Positions 50,624-61,657 are shown, numbered from the stretch's first letter. The stretch is DNA of 64,000 bases from Marinicella algicola (GCF_028401385.1 NZ_JAQOMR010000001.1:3702501-3766500); one strand, 5' to 3'. Numbers and translations: made by a program. Notes: generated by a model from the letters alone, not told the origin.

Positions 50624-51113
50624 CGGGATCATACGTTTCAGGCCGCTTGTTGAAAGCGACCTTGAACTGATGGGCCACTGGCTGCAGGAACCGCACGTTG
50701 CGAAATGGTGGGAACGGGCTGAAAAGCAGGTGGAGCAGATGCGTTCGCATATCGATGATCCGACCGTTTCACCCTTTGTCGTTCTGCTGGATGACGTGCC
50801 GTTCGGCTATATCCAGCTGTGCGATCTCGATGGCGAGCGCGACAAGGAACCAACCCTTGACAGCCAGCCAGCCGGGACTTTCGGTCTCGATCAGTTCATC
50901 GGCCCGCCCGACATGATCGGTCGCGGCTTCGGTCCGCGTTTCGTCTCCGCCATGGCGGAACGGGCGCTAAATAACGACGCGAAACGCGTCCTCGTCGATC
51001 CACGCCCCGAAAATGTGGCGGCGATACGCGCCTTTGAGAAGGCCGGCTTTGTTCGGCTTGGAACTTTCAGCATGACAAGCGGTCCGGCCCTGCTGATGGC
51101 CCGTGATCCTTGA
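50613..51113 (+). CDS. GNAT family acetyltransferase, AAC(6')-like
   Basis: The 166-residue GNAT protein starts [32 protein letters not shown] near residue 20 and [11 protein letters not shown] (the acetyl-CoA loop) near 100, followed by [20 protein letters not shown], resemble aminoglycoside 6'-N-acetyltransferases and siderophore acetylases. It is wedged between hslV (11-bp overlap) and hslU (13-bp gap), so it is surely co-expressed with the heat-shock protease. The true substrate is unknown; drug resistance should not be assumed. Confidence 0.85.
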   Translation: MPRDGIIRFRPLVESDLELMGHWLQEPHVAKWWERAEKQVEQMRSHIDDPTVSPFVVLLDDVPFGYIQLCDLDGERDKEPTLDSQPAGTFGLDQFIGPPDMIGRGFGPRFVSAMAERALNNDAKRVLVDPRPENVAAIRAFEKAGFVRLGTFSMTSGPALLMARDP

Positions 51114-51126
51114 GGAGCAGTGACAG

Positions 51127-52434
51127 ATGACCAGTTTTTCCCCGCGCGAGATCGTTTCCGAACTCGACCGCCATATCATCGGCCAGAATGACGCCAAGCG
51201 CGCCGTTGCCATTGCGCTGCGCAATCGCTGGCGACGCCAGCAATTGCCGGACGATCTGCGCGACGAGGTGATGCCGAAGAATATTCTGATGATCGGTCCG
51301 ACCGGTGTCGGCAAGACCGAGATTTCGCGCCGCCTGGCGAAACTGGCAGGCGCACCCTTCATGAAGGTCGAGGCCACCAAATTTACCGAGGTCGGCTATG
51401 TTGGCCGCGATGTCGAGCAGATCATCCGCGATCTGGTTGAGATCGGCCTCGTGCTGGTGCGCGAAAAGAAGCGCCAGGAAGTGCAGGCCAAGGCCCATGC
51501 CAATGCCGAGGAACGGGTGCTTGATGCGCTGGTCGGCAAGACCTCATCGCCCGCCACGCGCGACAGTTTCCGCAAGAAGCTGCGCGACGGCGAGATGGAC
51601 GACAAGGAAATCGACATTGAGGTCACCGATAGCAGTTCAGGCATGCCGGGCCTTGAAATTCCCGGGATGCCGGGCGCCAATATCGGTGTGCTGAACCTGT
51701 CGGAAATGTTCGGCAAGGGCATGGGCGACAAGACCAAGAAGGTGCGTACCACGGTCAAAAACTCCTATTCGGACCTGATCCGCGACGAAAGCGACAAGCT
51801 GCTCGATGACGAGGTAATCCAGCGTGAGGCGGTGCGTCTTGTGCAGGAAGACGGCATCGTATTCCTCGATGAGATCGACAAGATCGCCGCAGGCGATGGA
51901 CGCATGGGGGCCGGTGTTTCGCGCGAAGGCGTGCAGCGCGACCTGCTACCGCTGGTCGAAGGCACGACGGTCGCCACCAAATACGGGCCGATCAAGACCG
52001 ACCATATCCTGTTCATCGCGTCTGGTGCGTTCCACGTCTCCAAACCGTCCGACCTGTTGCCGGAGCTGCAGGGCCGTCTGCCGATCCGAGTTGAGCTGCA
52101 GGCGCTGACCAAGGAAGACTTCCGCCGGATCCTGACGGAAACCGAAGCCAGCCTGATCCGCCAATACCGGGCGCTGATGAAAACCGAGGAACTGAATCTC
52201 GACTTCACCGAAGACGCGATTGACGCACTTGCCGATGTGGCCGTGCACCTCAATGCGACCGTGGAAAACATCGGCGCGCGGCGGCTGCAGACAGTGATGG
52301 AGCGGGTTCTGGACGAAATCTCGTTTACCGCGCCCGATCAATCAGGCCAGGAAATCCTGATCGATTCCGACTATGTGCGCAAACATGTCGGTGATCTTGC
52401 CAATGACACGGACCTGTCGCGCTACATTCTGTAA
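51127..52434 (+). CDS. hslU: ATP-dependent protease ATPase subunit HslU
   Basis: The 435-residue AAA+ unfoldase has Walker [10 protein letters not shown] near residue 61, the pore motif GYVGRDVE near 90, Walker [10 protein letters not shown] near 247 and sensor-2 [13 protein letters not shown] near 385. The conserved C-terminal tail DLSRYIL docks into HslV. A parS-like site and a strong terminator follow within 70 bp. Confidence 0.96.
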   Translation: MTSFSPREIVSELDRHIIGQNDAKRAVAIALRNRWRRQQLPDDLRDEVMPKNILMIGPTGVGKTEISRRLAKLAGAPFMKVEATKFTEVGYVGRDVEQIIRDLVEIGLVLVREKKRQEVQAKAHANAEERVLDALVGKTSSPATRDSFRKKLRDGEMDDKEIDIEVTDSSSGMPGLEIPGMPGANIGVLNLSEMFGKGMGDKTKKVRTTVKNSYSDLIRDESDKLLDDEVIQREAVRLVQEDGIVFLDEIDKIAAGDGRMGAGVSREGVQRDLLPLVEGTTVATKYGPIKTDHILFIASGAFHVSKPSDLLPELQGRLPIRVELQALTKEDFRRILTETEASLIRQYRALMKTEELNLDFTEDAIDALADVAVHLNATVENIGARRLQTVMERVLDEISFTAPDQSGQEILIDSDYVRKHVGDLANDTDLSRYIL

Positions 52435-52450
52435 AGGGTTCGTTAACCCT

Positions 52451-52466
52451 GATTTCACGTGAAACA
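52451..52466. promoter_or_regulatory. parS-like site (ParB binding)
   Basis: The 16-mer GATTTCACGTGAAACA matches the parS consensus TGTTTCACGTGAAACA at 14 of 16 positions, with an intact TTTCACGTGAAA core. It lies in the gap between hslU and the methyltransferase gene, about 8 kb from the proposed origin, where parS sites are expected. Confidence 0.7.
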
Positions 52467-52506
52467 TGAGAAAAGGCCGGCGCTGGTGCACCGGCCTTTT
52501 CTCATG
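52465..52506. terminator. Strong bidirectional terminator hslU / methyltransferase
   Basis: A perfect 16-bp stem CATGAGAAAAGGCCGG/CCGGCCTTTTCTCATG with a 10-base loop separates convergent hslU and the methyltransferase gene. A/T runs lie within the stem arms on both strands, and the element overlaps the last codons of the methyltransferase. Confidence 0.8.
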
Positions 52507-53137
52507 CCGCTTTGGTGGCCACCAGAAAGGCGGCCTTGTTGCGACCGGGACACCACTGGTGGACAATGGAAAATCCGGCCTGCGCCATTTCAGCAATCAG
52601 TTGTTCCTGTGTGAAGCTGCCGACATATGGTGCCTTGCCAATCATCTGCATCGCCGGAATGGCGGTGCGGATATACCAGGAAAAGTCGGCAAGACAGGCC
52701 GTCGAGGAAACGAGCACGCCGCCCGGTTTCAGCGCGGTAAAAATGCTGTCAAACACACGCTCGCGGTGTTCCAGAAGGTGCAGCAGCGAATGCGCCATCA
52801 CAACATCATAAAGTTCATTGGTGCCAGCAAGCGCGCCGACATCACCCTGACGGAAATGGACATTGCAGATAGCAGCGTCTTTGGCCTTGCGCTCGGCGAT
52901 CGCAATCATGTTGTCCGAAAGATCCCAGGCATCGATCCGGTCGACGGCGGGCGCGTGGTAGAGTGCGGTCGTCCCGGTTCCGCAGCCGAGTTCCAGCACT
53001 CTCATATCCGGGTGTAGGTATTCGCGGGTGATGTCGAGCTTGATCTGGTAGGATTCTGGATCGGAGATCGGGTCACGCGCGTATTTTTCGGCGATTTTGT
53101 CCCAGAATTGCTTTGTCTTCGTCTTGGATACGGGCAT
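52502..53137 (-). CDS. Class I SAM-dependent methyltransferase
   Basis: The 211-residue protein has motif I VLELGCGTGTTAL near residue 48, motif II acidic residue in IDAWDLSDNM near 70 and motif IV VVMAHSLLHLLEHR near 112. FWDKIAEKYARDPISDPESY near the start is typical of small-molecule methyltransferases of the UbiE-like group. The start at 53137 (MPVSKTKTKQF) has AGGAA upstream. It is convergent with hslU and divergent from the LysR gene. Substrate unknown. Confidence 0.8.
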   Translation of the reverse strand: MPVSKTKTKQFWDKIAEKYARDPISDPESYQIKLDITREYLHPDMRVLELGCGTGTTALYHAPAVDRIDAWDLSDNMIAIAERKAKDAAICNVHFRQGDVGALAGTNELYDVVMAHSLLHLLEHRERVFDSIFTALKPGGVLVSSTACLADFSWYIRTAIPAMQMIGKAPYVGSFTQEQLIAEMAQAGFSIVHQWCPGRNKAAFLVATKAA

Positions 53138-53242
53138 GATCGGTTCCTGCGGCTGATGTTGTGCTGTTGCTGACAAGACTGATAGGGGGTTTCAGGCTAT
53201 GCGGGAATTGCCTAAATTCCTTGAGCTGTTATACGCAAAGCG

Positions 53243-54160
53243 ATGAAATGGGACGCTGTCAGATATGACTGGAACCAGGTCCGCGCCTTTCTGGCGACGG
53301 CAGAAGAAGGCTCGCTGTCTGCGGCAGCGCGGGCGCTGAAGGTCACACAGCCGACGCTGAGCCGCCAGGTGGCCGGCCTTGAAGCAAGCCTCGGTGTCTC
53401 GCTGTTCGAGCGCGGCACCCGCTCCATGACGCTGACAGCCGCCGGCCGACAATTGCTGGCCTATGCCCGCGAAATGAACAACGCCGCCAACAATATCTCG
53501 CTTGCCGCCTCCGGCCAGTGCCAGGCGGTCGAGGGCGAAGTCCGGATCGCAGCGACCAATGCAATGGCAACCTACCACCTGCCCGCAGTTGTCGCGAAAA
53601 TCCGCAAGCTTGCCCCGGGATCGCGCTGGATATCAAGACCTCCAACGCGCTTTCCGACCTGATCCGCCGCGAGGCCGATATCGCCATCCGTCATGCCCGG
53701 CCAACGGAGCCGGAACTGATCGCCAAACAGGTCGGCGTGACCTCTGCCGGGATGTATGCGGCCAGTGCCTATATCGACCGCCTCGGTCGCCCGGTCACGG
53801 TGGAGAAGCTGAAATCGGCCGATTACTTCGGTTTCGAATTCCGTGAACAACTACTGCCGATCTTTGCCGACGAAGGAATCCGCTGACCGCGGACAATTTT
53901 CCGGTGATCACCGAAAGCGGCACATTGATAATGGAGATGATGCGCGCGGGCCTCGGCATCGGGCTTCTGCTGAAAGAAGATGTGGCGCTGTTTCCGGACC
54001 TGGAGGAAGTGTTTCCGGCTTTCAAGCCGATTTCCGTGCCGATCTGGCTGGTGACCCACCGTGAACTCCATTCCAGCCGCCGCATCCGTGTGGTCTATGA
54101 TATTCTCGCCGAATTCCTCGCAAAACTTTCTGTCCAACAGGCAGTGAAGATTGGTATTAG
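53243..54160 (+). CDS. LysR family transcriptional regulator (frameshifted)
   Basis: Starts MKWDAVRYDWNQVRAFLATA. HTH at residues 8-67 (LSAAARALKVTQPTLSRQVA, GRQLLAYARE). The substrate domain continues through two breaks: one G at 53617-53619 gives KLAPGIALDIKTSNAL, and one base at 53880-53881 gives DEGIPLTADNFPVITE. A third indel near the end is likely because the raw frame runs to 54317 into glcB, whereas one extra A near 54121 would end the protein at TAG 54160, about 306 residues. It lies directly upstream of glcB on the same strand. Target unknown. Confidence 0.8.
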
Positions 54161-54259
54161 TTCCATTTTGGAAACAATATTTCAAATTCGCGCCGAATTG
54201 ACGTTCACACTTGCGTCGCTACATTGGCGGCAGACAAAATATCCGAAAAGGCGTTTCCC

Positions 54260-56427
54260 ATGGCTCGCATCGAAAAATTCGGCCTTGCTTTCGACAAGAC
54301 CCTGCATGATTTTCTGACTGAAACGGCGCTTCCGGGAACCGGGATCGATCCGGATGCCTTTTTCAGTGGATTTTCGGAGATCGTGCATGATCTCGCACCG
54401 AAGAACCGGGCGCTGCTGAAAACCCGCGACGCCATGCAGGAAAAGCTCGACGCCTGGTACAAGGACAATGGCGCGCCGGCCGATATGGCCGCCTATGAGG
54501 CGTTTCTGCGCGAAATCGGCTATATCCTGCCGGAGGGCGATGATTTCTCCGTCTCGACCGAGAATGTCGATCCCGAGATCGCCACAATCGCCGGTCCCCA
54601 GCTTGTGGTTCCGGTGATGAACGCGCGCTATGCGCTGAACGCGGCCAATGCCCGTTGGGGTTCGCTTTATGACGCGCTCTACGGCACGGATGCGATTGCC
54701 GAAGACGACGACGCGGAAAAGGGCAAGGGCTACAATCCGAAGCGCGGCGAAAAGGTGATTGCCTGGGCCAAGGGTTTTCTCGATGAGAATTTCCGCTTGC
54801 AGCCGGCAAATGGGCGGATGTCACCGGCTTTGGCTATCAGGACGGCGTGCTGATCGTCAAAACCACGGCCGGAGAAACCGGACTTTCCGACCCCGGACAA
54901 TATGCCGGCTTCGATGACAAAGACGGCGATGCTTTCCGGCTGATCTTCGCAAACAACAATCTGCATGCGATTGTCGATGTGGATCCGGCAGGCATGATCG
55001 GCAAGACCGACCCCGGCAACATCAACGATGTGGTGCTCGAATCGGCCATTACCGCGATCATGGATTGCGAGGATTCTGTTGCCGCCGTCGATGCCGAAGA
55101 CAAGGTGCTCGCCTATGCCAACTGGCTCGGCCTGTTGAAGGGCGACCTGACGGAAGAGGTCACCAAGGGCGGCAAAACATTTACCCGCCGTCTGAACCCA
55201 GATATCGCGTTTTCCGCGCCGGACGGTTCACCGACGAGCCTCAAGGGCCGCTCGCTGATGCTGGTCAGGAATGTCGGCCATCTGATGACCAACCCGGCGA
55301 TCCACGACCGCGACGGCCGTGAAGTGCCGGAAGGGATCATGGATGCCGCTGTCACAGCACTGATCGCGCTTTATGATATCGGCGAGGATGGTCGCCACAT
55401 GAATTCGCGCACCGGCTCCATGTATGTGGTCAAGCCGAAGATGCACGGGCCTGAGGAAGTGGCCTTTACCGACGAGTTGTTCGCTCGCGTCGAAAAGATC
55501 GTCGGCATGGCGCCGAACACGATGAAGATGGGCATTATGGATGAGGAACGCCGCACCACGGTCAACCTCAAGGAATGTATCCGCGCCGCCAAAAAGCGTG
55601 TCGTGTTCATCAATACCGGCTTCCTTGACCGTACCGGCGACGAGATTCATACCTCAATGGAAGCCGGCCCGATGATCCGCAAGGGCGATATGAAATCGGC
55701 GCCGTGGATGGCGTCCTACGAGGACTGGAACGTCGATATCGGGCTTGAATGCGGGCTTTCCGGCCATGCCCAGATCGGCAAGGGCATGTGGGCGATGCCG
55801 GACCTGATGGCCGGCATGCTCGAAGCCAAGATCGGCCAGCCGAAGGCCGGCGCCAACACTGCCTGGGTGCCTTCGCCGACCGCTGCTACACTGCATGCCA
55901 CGCATTATCACGCCGTCGATGTGGCAAAGGTACAGGAAAAGCTGAAAGACCGCCCGCGCGCCAGCCTCACCAATATCCTCTCCGTTCCGGTCGCTGTTCG
56001 GCCGAACTGGTCGAAAGAGGATATTCAGGCCGAACTCGACAATAATGCGCAAGGGATCCTCGGCTATGTCGTGCGCTGGATCGATCAGGGCGTCGGCTGC
56101 TCCAAGGTTCCCGATATCAACGATATCGGCCTGATGGAGGACCGGGCAACGCTCAGAATTTCCTCCCAGCACATGGCCAACTGGCTCTATCACGGCGTCT
56201 GCACCGAAGAGCAGATCATCGCCACGATGAAGAAGATGGCCGCCGTCGTCGACCGGCAGAACGAGGGCGATCCGGCCTACCGGCCGATGGCGTCAGATTT
56301 CGAAGGTTCAATCGCCTTCCAGGCGGCGATGGATCTGGTGCTGAAGGGCAGGGAACAGCCGAATGGCTACACCGAACCGGTGCTGCATGCCCGCAGACAG
56401 GAGCGCAAAGCCCAGGACGCTGCCTGA
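54260..56427 (+). CDS. glcB: Malate synthase G (frameshifted)
   Basis: GlcB condenses glyoxylate with acetyl-CoA to malate in the glyoxylate pathway. The repaired protein has 722 residues, the normal length of the G form. [15 protein letters not shown] near residue 272, [12 protein letters not shown] near 340 and [20 protein letters not shown] near 470 are family motifs. One more C at 54793-54794 gives [21 protein letters not shown] chose ATG 54260 ([13 protein letters not shown]). A terminator follows 24 bp after the stop. Isocitrate lyase is not in the window. Confidence 0.96.
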
Positions 56428-56450
56428 AGACCATCAGCGACAGAATCAGG

Positions 56451-56477
56451 ATACCCGGCATGCGCCGGGTATTTTTA
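56451..56477. terminator. Intrinsic terminator between glcB and dnaQ
   Basis: ATACCCGGC/GCCGGGTAT perfect 9-bp stem, loop ATGC, followed by TTTT. It lies between convergent glcB and dnaQ. Confidence 0.85.
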
Positions 56478-56539
56478 GCTGACGCTATTCGCGAAGCCTT
56501 GGTTTCAGACCCGATGCTGCGTCCGGTTCAACGATTGTC

Positions 56540-57253
56540 TCAGTCGCCCGAAACGCTGTTCCACAGCGCCTTGTCACCGATATCGGCGATCATCTTCGCA
56601 TGGGCCTCGACCTCGTCGGCGTGCACACGCGATGCCAACGGGCGAGGGCGCACCAGCGGCGGCAGTTTGCGCAGATTTCCGTCGCTGTCATATTCATCGG
56701 TCGAGCTTGCATTGACGAGGCGAAAGGCCGCCTGACGGCCACCCGACATCTCGATATAGACCTCAGCCAGCAATTCGGCATCGAGCAGCGCCCCGTGCTT
56801 GGTCCGGTGGGCATTGTCGATGGAATAGCGCTTGCAGAGCGCGTCTAGGCTGTTGGGGCCCATAGGGTGTTTGCGCCGCGCAAGCGCAAGCGTATCAACC
56901 ACCATTTCCTGATCGATCGGCGGCTTGCCGAGACGGCCGAGCTCCACATTGATGAAGCCCATATCGAAAGCTGCATTGTGGGCGATCCAGCGGGCGCCGT
57001 CGAAAAACGCCAGAAGATCGTCGGCGACATCCGCAAAAACCGGCTTGTCCTTCAGAAACTCGTCGGAAATGCCGTGCACCTGAAAGGCTTCAGGGTGAAC
57101 GGTCTTACCGTCAGGATTGACATAGACGTGGAAGGTCTTGCCTGTCGGAAAATGGTCGATCAGCTCGAGGCAACCGATTTCGATCAGCCGGTCGTCATTT
57201 TTGTCCATACCCGTTGTTTCGGTATCGAAAATGATGTCGCGCGTGACCTTCAT
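56540..57253 (-). CDS. dnaQ: DNA polymerase III epsilon subunit (proofreading exonuclease)
   Basis: The 237-residue DEDDh exonuclease has ExoI FDTETTG at residue 8-14, ExoII IAHNAAFDMGF near 92 and ExoIII HGALLDAELLA near 153, with all four acidic residues and the His. ATG 57253 shares one base with the coaE stop (TGATG), with GGAGAA upstream. Its place after coaE and aroE next to the origin is a constant rhizobial order. Confidence 0.95.
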   Translation of the reverse strand: MKVTRDIIFDTETTGMDKNDDRLIEIGCLELIDHFPTGKTFHVYVNPDGKTVHPEAFQVHGISDEFLKDKPVFADVADDLLAFFDGARWIAHNAAFDMGFINVELGRLGKPPIDQEMVVDTLALARRKHPMGPNSLDALCKRYSIDNAHRTKHGALLDAELLAEVYIEMSGGRQAAFRLVNASSTDEYDSDGNLRKLPPLVRPRPLASRVHADEVEAHAKMIADIGDKALWNSVSGD

Positions 57254-57861
57254 CACTGTTCTCCGTCCTGTTTCGCCGCTTTTTCTTCAAGCGCGGCAAT
57301 GATGTGACCGACCGCCGCCCGTGCCTGGTCAAATCCGTGCCCCGTGTCGACAACATAGTCGGCCCGCGCCCGTTTTTCGCCATCAGGCAGCTGGCGTTTG
57401 AGCACTGTTTCGAACTTTTCCACTGTCATATCGGGTCGTGACAGCACTCGCTCGCGCTGGATCCCGGGATCGCAGGTCACGACCAGCACGCAATCGACCG
57501 CGTGATCGGCGCCGGTTTCAAACAGCAGCGGAATATCGAGCACCGCGATATCAGCACCGTCCTCCCGGGCCTTTTCAAGAAAGCGATTGCGCTCTTTGCG
57601 CACCAGAGGATGGACGATCGCTTCCAGTTTTTCGAAATTTTCCGATTTTCCGGCAAGCGCCTTGCTCAACCGGGAGCGGTCAATCACGCCATCGACAACA
57701 ACGCCGGGAAAGGCGCTTTCCACAGGTGCCACGGCGGCTCCGCGGTAAAGAGCATGCACCACCTCATCGGCATTTTGAACCGGAATGCCGGCTTCGGTGA
57801 AAAACCCCGCCGTTGTGGATTTTCCCATACCGATCGATCCGGTCAGGCCGAGAATGATCAT
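57253..57861 (-). CDS. coaE: Dephospho-CoA kinase
   Basis: The 202-residue CoaE catalyses the last step of CoA synthesis. Walker [13 protein letters not shown] at residues 5-16, [10 protein letters not shown] near 30 and DIPLLFETG near 110 are present. It overlaps aroE by ATGA upstream and shares one base with dnaQ downstream, so the genes are translated as a coupled set. Confidence 0.95.
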   Translation of the reverse strand: MIILGLTGSIGMGKSTTAGFFTEAGIPVQNADEVVHALYRGAAVAPVESAFPGVVVDGVIDRSRLSKALAGKSENFEKLEAIVHPLVRKERNRFLEKAREDGADIAVLDIPLLFETGADHAVDCVLVVTCDPGIQRERVLSRPDMTVEKFETVLKRQLPDGEKRARADYVVDTGHGFDQARAAVGHIIAALEEKAAKQDGEQ

Positions 57862-58718
57862 CCGCTGGTCTCAAGGTCTGCGATGATCTCATCGCGAAGT
57901 GCGGCATCGACCTCGGGCTTGGTATCAAACCATTTCTCAAAGCCGGGAACCGCCTGATGCAACAACATGCCGAGGCCGTCAGCGGTTTTAAGCCCGTGCG
58001 ACTTTGCCTGTTTCAGGATCGGCGTTTCAAGCGGAACATAGACGATATCGGCCACGATCGCGTTTTCGGACAGCAGGCCGAAATCGAAATCCGGAACAGC
58101 ACCGCCCTTCATGCCCAGTGAGGTGGTGTTGACGAACAGACCGGCTCCCGACATCACATCGGCAAGCCGATCCATATCATGAGCGTCGACGCGGTCGCCC
58201 AGCCGAGCCGCCAATTCCGATGCACGCGCCAGTGTGCGGTTGACGATATGGATGTGGGAAATGCCGCGCTGCTTGAGCGCCATCGCAATCGAGCGGGCGC
58301 CACCGCCGGCACCAAGCACAACGGCCTTTTCCACATATTCCCATCCGGGATGGATGGCGTCGAGATTGCCGGTGAAGCCGAGGCCATCGGTGTTGGTTGC
58401 ATGAATGCGGCCTTCTTCGACCCACAGCGTATTGGCAGCACCCAGAAGCGTGGCATGTTCGTCGGCGTGATCGGCAAGCTCAAAGGCGGCCATCTTGTGG
58501 GGAATGGTAACATTGCAGCCCACCAAACCCGCTTCGCCGGAGCGCAGCTTGTCCATGAAGGATGCGATCTCGCCCGACGGGACATCCTGACGGACATATT
58601 CGCCAGAGATCCCGTATTTCTTCAGCCAGTAGCCATGCACCAGCGGCGAGCGGGACTGGGAAACCGGATGGCCGATGACACAGGCGCGCCGCACCGAGGT
58701 TTCACGTGAATCAGTCAT
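57858..58718 (-). CDS. aroE: Shikimate dehydrogenase
   Basis: The 286-residue AroE reduces 3-dehydroshikimate with NADPH. Motifs: [19 protein letters not shown] near residue 14 (shikimate-binding Ser-Arg-Ser), [11 protein letters not shown] near 70 (catalytic Lys) and NTDGLGF near 110. [15 protein letters not shown] near 140 is the Rossmann motif. ATG 58718 overlaps maf by 8 bases. Codons 3-7 of the gene contain a parS-like sequence. Confidence 0.95.
   Translation of the reverse strand: MTDSRETSVRRACVIGHPVSQSRSPLVHGYWLKKYGISGEYVRQDVPSGEIASFMDKLRSGEAGLVGCNVTIPHKMAAFELADHADEHATLLGAANTLWVEEGRIHATNTDGLGFTGNLDAIHPGWEYVEKAVVLGAGGGARSIAMALKQRGISHIHIVNRTLARASELAARLGDRVDAHDMDRLADVMSGAGLFVNTTSLGMKGGAVPDFDFGLLSENAIVADIVYVPLETPILKQAKSHGLKTADGLGMLLHQAVPGFEKWFDTKPEVDAALRDEIIADLETSG
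58698..58713. promoter_or_regulatory. parS-like site within the start of aroE
   Basis: Read on the minus strand, TGATTCACGTGAAACC matches the parS consensus at 14 of 16 positions. It lies inside the coding start of aroE and the end of maf, about 1.7 kb from the proposed origin. Confidence 0.65.
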
Positions 58719-59333
58719 GCAGCGCTCCGAGTTTGCGTAAGGCGGCCAGAAGCTGAAGCATCGGCATGCCCAGTATCGTAAAGAAATCGCCGTCGATCCT
58801 GTCGAAAAGTCGCACACCCGGACCTTCCAGCTGGTAAATGCCAGATGAATAAAGCGTGTCATCGGATATCAGCGCCAGATAATGATCGATTTCGGCGTCA
58901 TCGAGTGCGCGCATATGCAATGCCGCTGTCTCGCAGGCTTCAAACAGGACGGCACCATCGCGGGCAATCGCGAAGGCGCTCATCAGGTAATGGGTCTTAC
59001 CGGACAGGCGTTTGAGATGCGCGCGCGCTTGCACGCGGCTTTCCGGTTTCGAATAGGGCTTTCCTCAAACGCCATCACCTGATCGCCGCCGATGACGAAG
59101 GCGCCGCGCGCGCGCATTGATACATCGAGCGCTTTCGACCGTGACAGAAGACCGGCGAGGAAGACCGGCGTTGCTCCCGTCTTCAAAAACGGCGCTTCGA
59201 CAGCGCGTTCGTCTACATGCGGGCGCATGCTGGAAAAAGCGATCCCGGCATTGGTCAGAAGCGCGCGGCGAGACGGGCTGGTGGACGCTAGGATCAGCGG
59301 GATATTCAAGGCTTTTGACGCAACATTCGACAT
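58711..59333 (-). CDS. maf: Maf-family nucleotide pyrophosphatase (frameshifted)
   Basis: Maf proteins hydrolyse non-canonical or canonical NTPs. LILASTSPSRRALLTNAGI at residue 13, the VDE motif in RPHVDERAVEAP and FVIGGDQVMAFEESP near 85 are present. Adding one base at 59055 gives ESPYSKPESRVQARAHL and continues through LSGKTHYLMSAFAIARDG to IDGDFFTILGMPMLQLL, about 207 residues. The gene overlaps aroE by 8 bases and lies 37 bp after ppsR. Confidence 0.92.
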
Positions 59334-59370
59334 CGACCGCTTCTCCTCTCACAGCATTTCAACCCTGTGA

Positions 59371-60192
59371 TTACTTGAGCTCGTTTTTCAGGGCAAGAAT
59401 GGCAGCCGCGGTTTCCTCGATCGACCGGCGGGTGACATCGATGATCGGCCAGTTGTTCTGGGCGGCAAGACTGCGGGCATATTTCAGTTCCTCGGCGATC
59501 ACCGCACGGTCGGTATATTCGCTCTTGCCTTCATCGGCGCCGCTGCCGAACTCACGAAATTCACGGACCTGAGAAATCCGCCCCGTGGAAGCAATCAGGC
59601 AGACGATCAATGGCTTTTCCGCCCTGTGCAGGCTTTCAGGCAGCTGGGTGCCGGGCACAATCGGTATATTGGCTGCTTTCACACCGCGATTGGCGAGATA
59701 GACAGATGTCGGGGTCTTCGATGTGCGGGAAATCCCCAGGATCACCACATCCGCCTCGTCATACGTCTCTGGCATCTGCCCGTCATCATGATCCATGGCG
59801 AAATTCAGCGCCTCTATACGAGCGAAATAGTCCTCGTCCAGGCTGTGCTGCGCGCCTGAGCGGCGCCGCGATGCCGTACCAAGATAGGACTGGAACACGG
59901 CGGCAACCGGATCCAGCACATTGACGCAGGGGACATTCATATCCCGGCACATCTCATCCAGAAGAGCGCCGAGTTCTTCGTTGACGACGGTGTAGAGAAC
60001 GATGCCGGGCGCTTCATCGATGGCCCTGAGCACGGCGAGAACCTGTTTGCGGCTGCGCACCAGCGGATAGACATGCTCGATCGGCTCATAACCGCCAAAC
60101 TGGGCGGCAACCGCGCGGCCTGCAGAGATCAATGTTTCCCCGGTAGAATCAGAGATCAAATGGAGGTGAAAGAAGTTTTTTCGGTTTTCCAC
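59371..60192 (-). CDS. PEP synthase / pyruvate phosphate dikinase regulatory protein (DUF299)
   Basis: This 273-residue bifunctional kinase-phosphotransferase switches PpsA or PpdK on and off by Thr phosphorylation. [20 protein letters not shown] near the start and the P-loop-like [18 protein letters not shown] near residue 152 are hallmarks. The start is GTG 60192 ([12 protein letters not shown]), with AAGGA upstream. It is the last leftward gene before the proposed origin and faces hemE, an order conserved in many alphaproteobacteria. Confidence 0.9.
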   Translation of the reverse strand: MENRKNFFHLHLISDSTGETLISAGRAVAAQFGGYEPIEHVYPLVRSRKQVLAVLRAIDEAPGIVLYTVVNEELGALLDEMCRDMNVPCVNVLDPVAAVFQSYLGTASRRRSGAQHSLDEDYFARIEALNFAMDHDDGQMPETYDEADVVILGISRTSKTPTSVYLANRGVKAANIPIVPGTQLPESLHRAEKPLIVCLIASTGRISQVREFREFGSGADEGKSEYTDRAVIAEELKYARSLAAQNNWPIIDVTRRSIEETAAAILALKNELK

Positions 60193-60602
60193 GATGTCCT
60201 TCGCCTCCTGTTCATAACATTGGATAAACCGGGATATTTACACGACGCGGTTTTTGGCCTGTGGGTAGTCCAGTGATTTGTCCACATATGCCCATTTGTC
60301 GAAAAGGTTCAAACCGCTCTGTTGAAAACGGGGATAAACTGCGCACGTTCATCGATAATCCAACAGTTTTGCACAGGCATGGCGGTCAAAGCGGCAACCG
60401 GCAACTAACTGAATCCAAAAATCAATCGGCTTTCTTCCCCACAATTATCAATCAATGACGATTTCGGATCGACTTCGATCAACCGAAACCGTGGAAAAGA
60501 CTCATCACTCAGGAAAAACCTTTAATCCTTGATCCTCACAGACTCTAAGAAATAAAAGGAATCCAAAGATAGAAAGATTCATTATTAAGAAGGGCTGGGG
60601 AT
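60193..60602. other. Proposed chromosomal replication origin (oriC)
   Basis: A 410-bp non-coding gap between ppsR and hemE. Degenerate DnaA boxes: TTGTCCACA at 60278-60286 (one mismatch to TTATCCACA) and others with two mismatches, including TTCCCCACA at 60435-60443, TTTTGCACA near 60366 and inverted copies near 60211, 60260 and 60330. The right third is AT-rich, as an unwinding element would be. GANTC (CcrM) sites occur at 60411, 60499, 60541, 60559 and 60576. In Caulobacter and rhizobia the origin lies next to hemE. It is inferred, not proven. Confidence 0.65.
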
Positions 60603-61628
60603 ATGGGAAAACGGACGCTCGAACGCGTGCTTGAAGGCGAAACCGTCAACCCGCCACCGATCTGGCTGATGCGGCAAGCCGGTCGCTATCTTCCGGAATA
60701 TCGTGCCTTGAGAGAAAAAGCCGGAGGCTTTCTCAAGCTTTGCTACAATCCCGATTTTGCGACTGAAGTGACGCTTCAACCAATCCGACGCTATGGATTT
60801 GATGCAGCCATCCTGTTTTCGGACATACTCGTCATCCCCGATGCGTTGAAATGCGGTGTTCGCTTTGAAAAGGGTGAAGGCCCGAGACTTGATCCGATCA
60901 CCGCTGACGATATCGCTCGTCTGGAAGCCCGCTATGGTGCACAGACGCTCGATCCCGTGATCGAAGCCGTGCGTCGGATACGGGCCAGCCTGCCCGATGA
61001 AACCTCGCTGCTGGGCTTCTGCGGGGCCCCGTGGACGGTCGCGACCTATATGATCGCCGGGAAGGGAACCAGCGACCAGGCGCCGGCACGGCTGTTTGCC
61101 TATCGCCACAGACGCGAATTCCTGAAACTTCTCGATCTTATCGCGGATCTCTCCGCCGATTACCTGATCCGCCAGCTTCAGGCCGGGGCAGACGCTGCTC
61201 AGATCTTCGACAGCTGGGCCGGTGTTCTTTCTGAGGAGGATTTTGCGGATTTTGCTGCGAAACCAGTGGCCAGGATCGTCAGCCAGGTGCGAACAGCAGT
61301 TCCGGGCGCAAAGATCATTGCCTTTGCCAAGGGTGCCGGGGCCAATCTTTCGACCTATCGGCAGGCAACCGGCGCCAACGCCATCGGGCTGGACTGGACA
61401 GTCCCTCTCGATGTTGCCAAGGTGCTGCAGAGCGAAGGCCCGGTTCAGGGAAATCTCGATCCACTCGCAATGGTTGTTGGAGGTGAGATGATGAAGGCCC
61501 GGGCTGCAGCCATTCTCAAAACCTTGTCCGATGGACCGATGATTTTCAATCTCGGTCACGGGATTACACCGGAGGCAGATCCCGAGAATGTGGCCGCATT
61601 GGTGAAGCTCGTTCGGGGCGAAAAATAA
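60603..61628 (+). CDS. hemE: Uroporphyrinogen decarboxylase
   Basis: The 341-residue HemE makes coproporphyrinogen III in haem synthesis. Signatures [17 protein letters not shown] near residue 19 (catalytic Arg) and [16 protein letters not shown] near 139 are present. [15 protein letters not shown] holds the substrate-binding Asp. It is followed after 29 bp by hemJ, which acts two steps later in the pathway. Confidence 0.96.
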   Translation: MGKRTLERVLEGETVNPPPIWLMRQAGRYLPEYRALREKAGGFLKLCYNPDFATEVTLQPIRRYGFDAAILFSDILVIPDALKCGVRFEKGEGPRLDPITADDIARLEARYGAQTLDPVIEAVRRIRASLPDETSLLGFCGAPWTVATYMIAGKGTSDQAPARLFAYRHRREFLKLLDLIADLSADYLIRQLQAGADAAQIFDSWAGVLSEEDFADFAAKPVARIVSQVRTAVPGAKIIAFAKGAGANLSTYRQATGANAIGLDWTVPLDVAKVLQSEGPVQGNLDPLAMVVGGEMMKARAAAILKTLSDGPMIFNLGHGITPEADPENVAALVKLVRGEK

Positions 61629-61657
61629 TATAATTAAAACAAATAGATGTTGAGGAA

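Noticed and set aside
50613..51113. Aminoglycoside resistance gene
   Set aside because: Similarity to AAC(6') is limited to the GNAT fold; the hslVU context makes a housekeeping role more likely.
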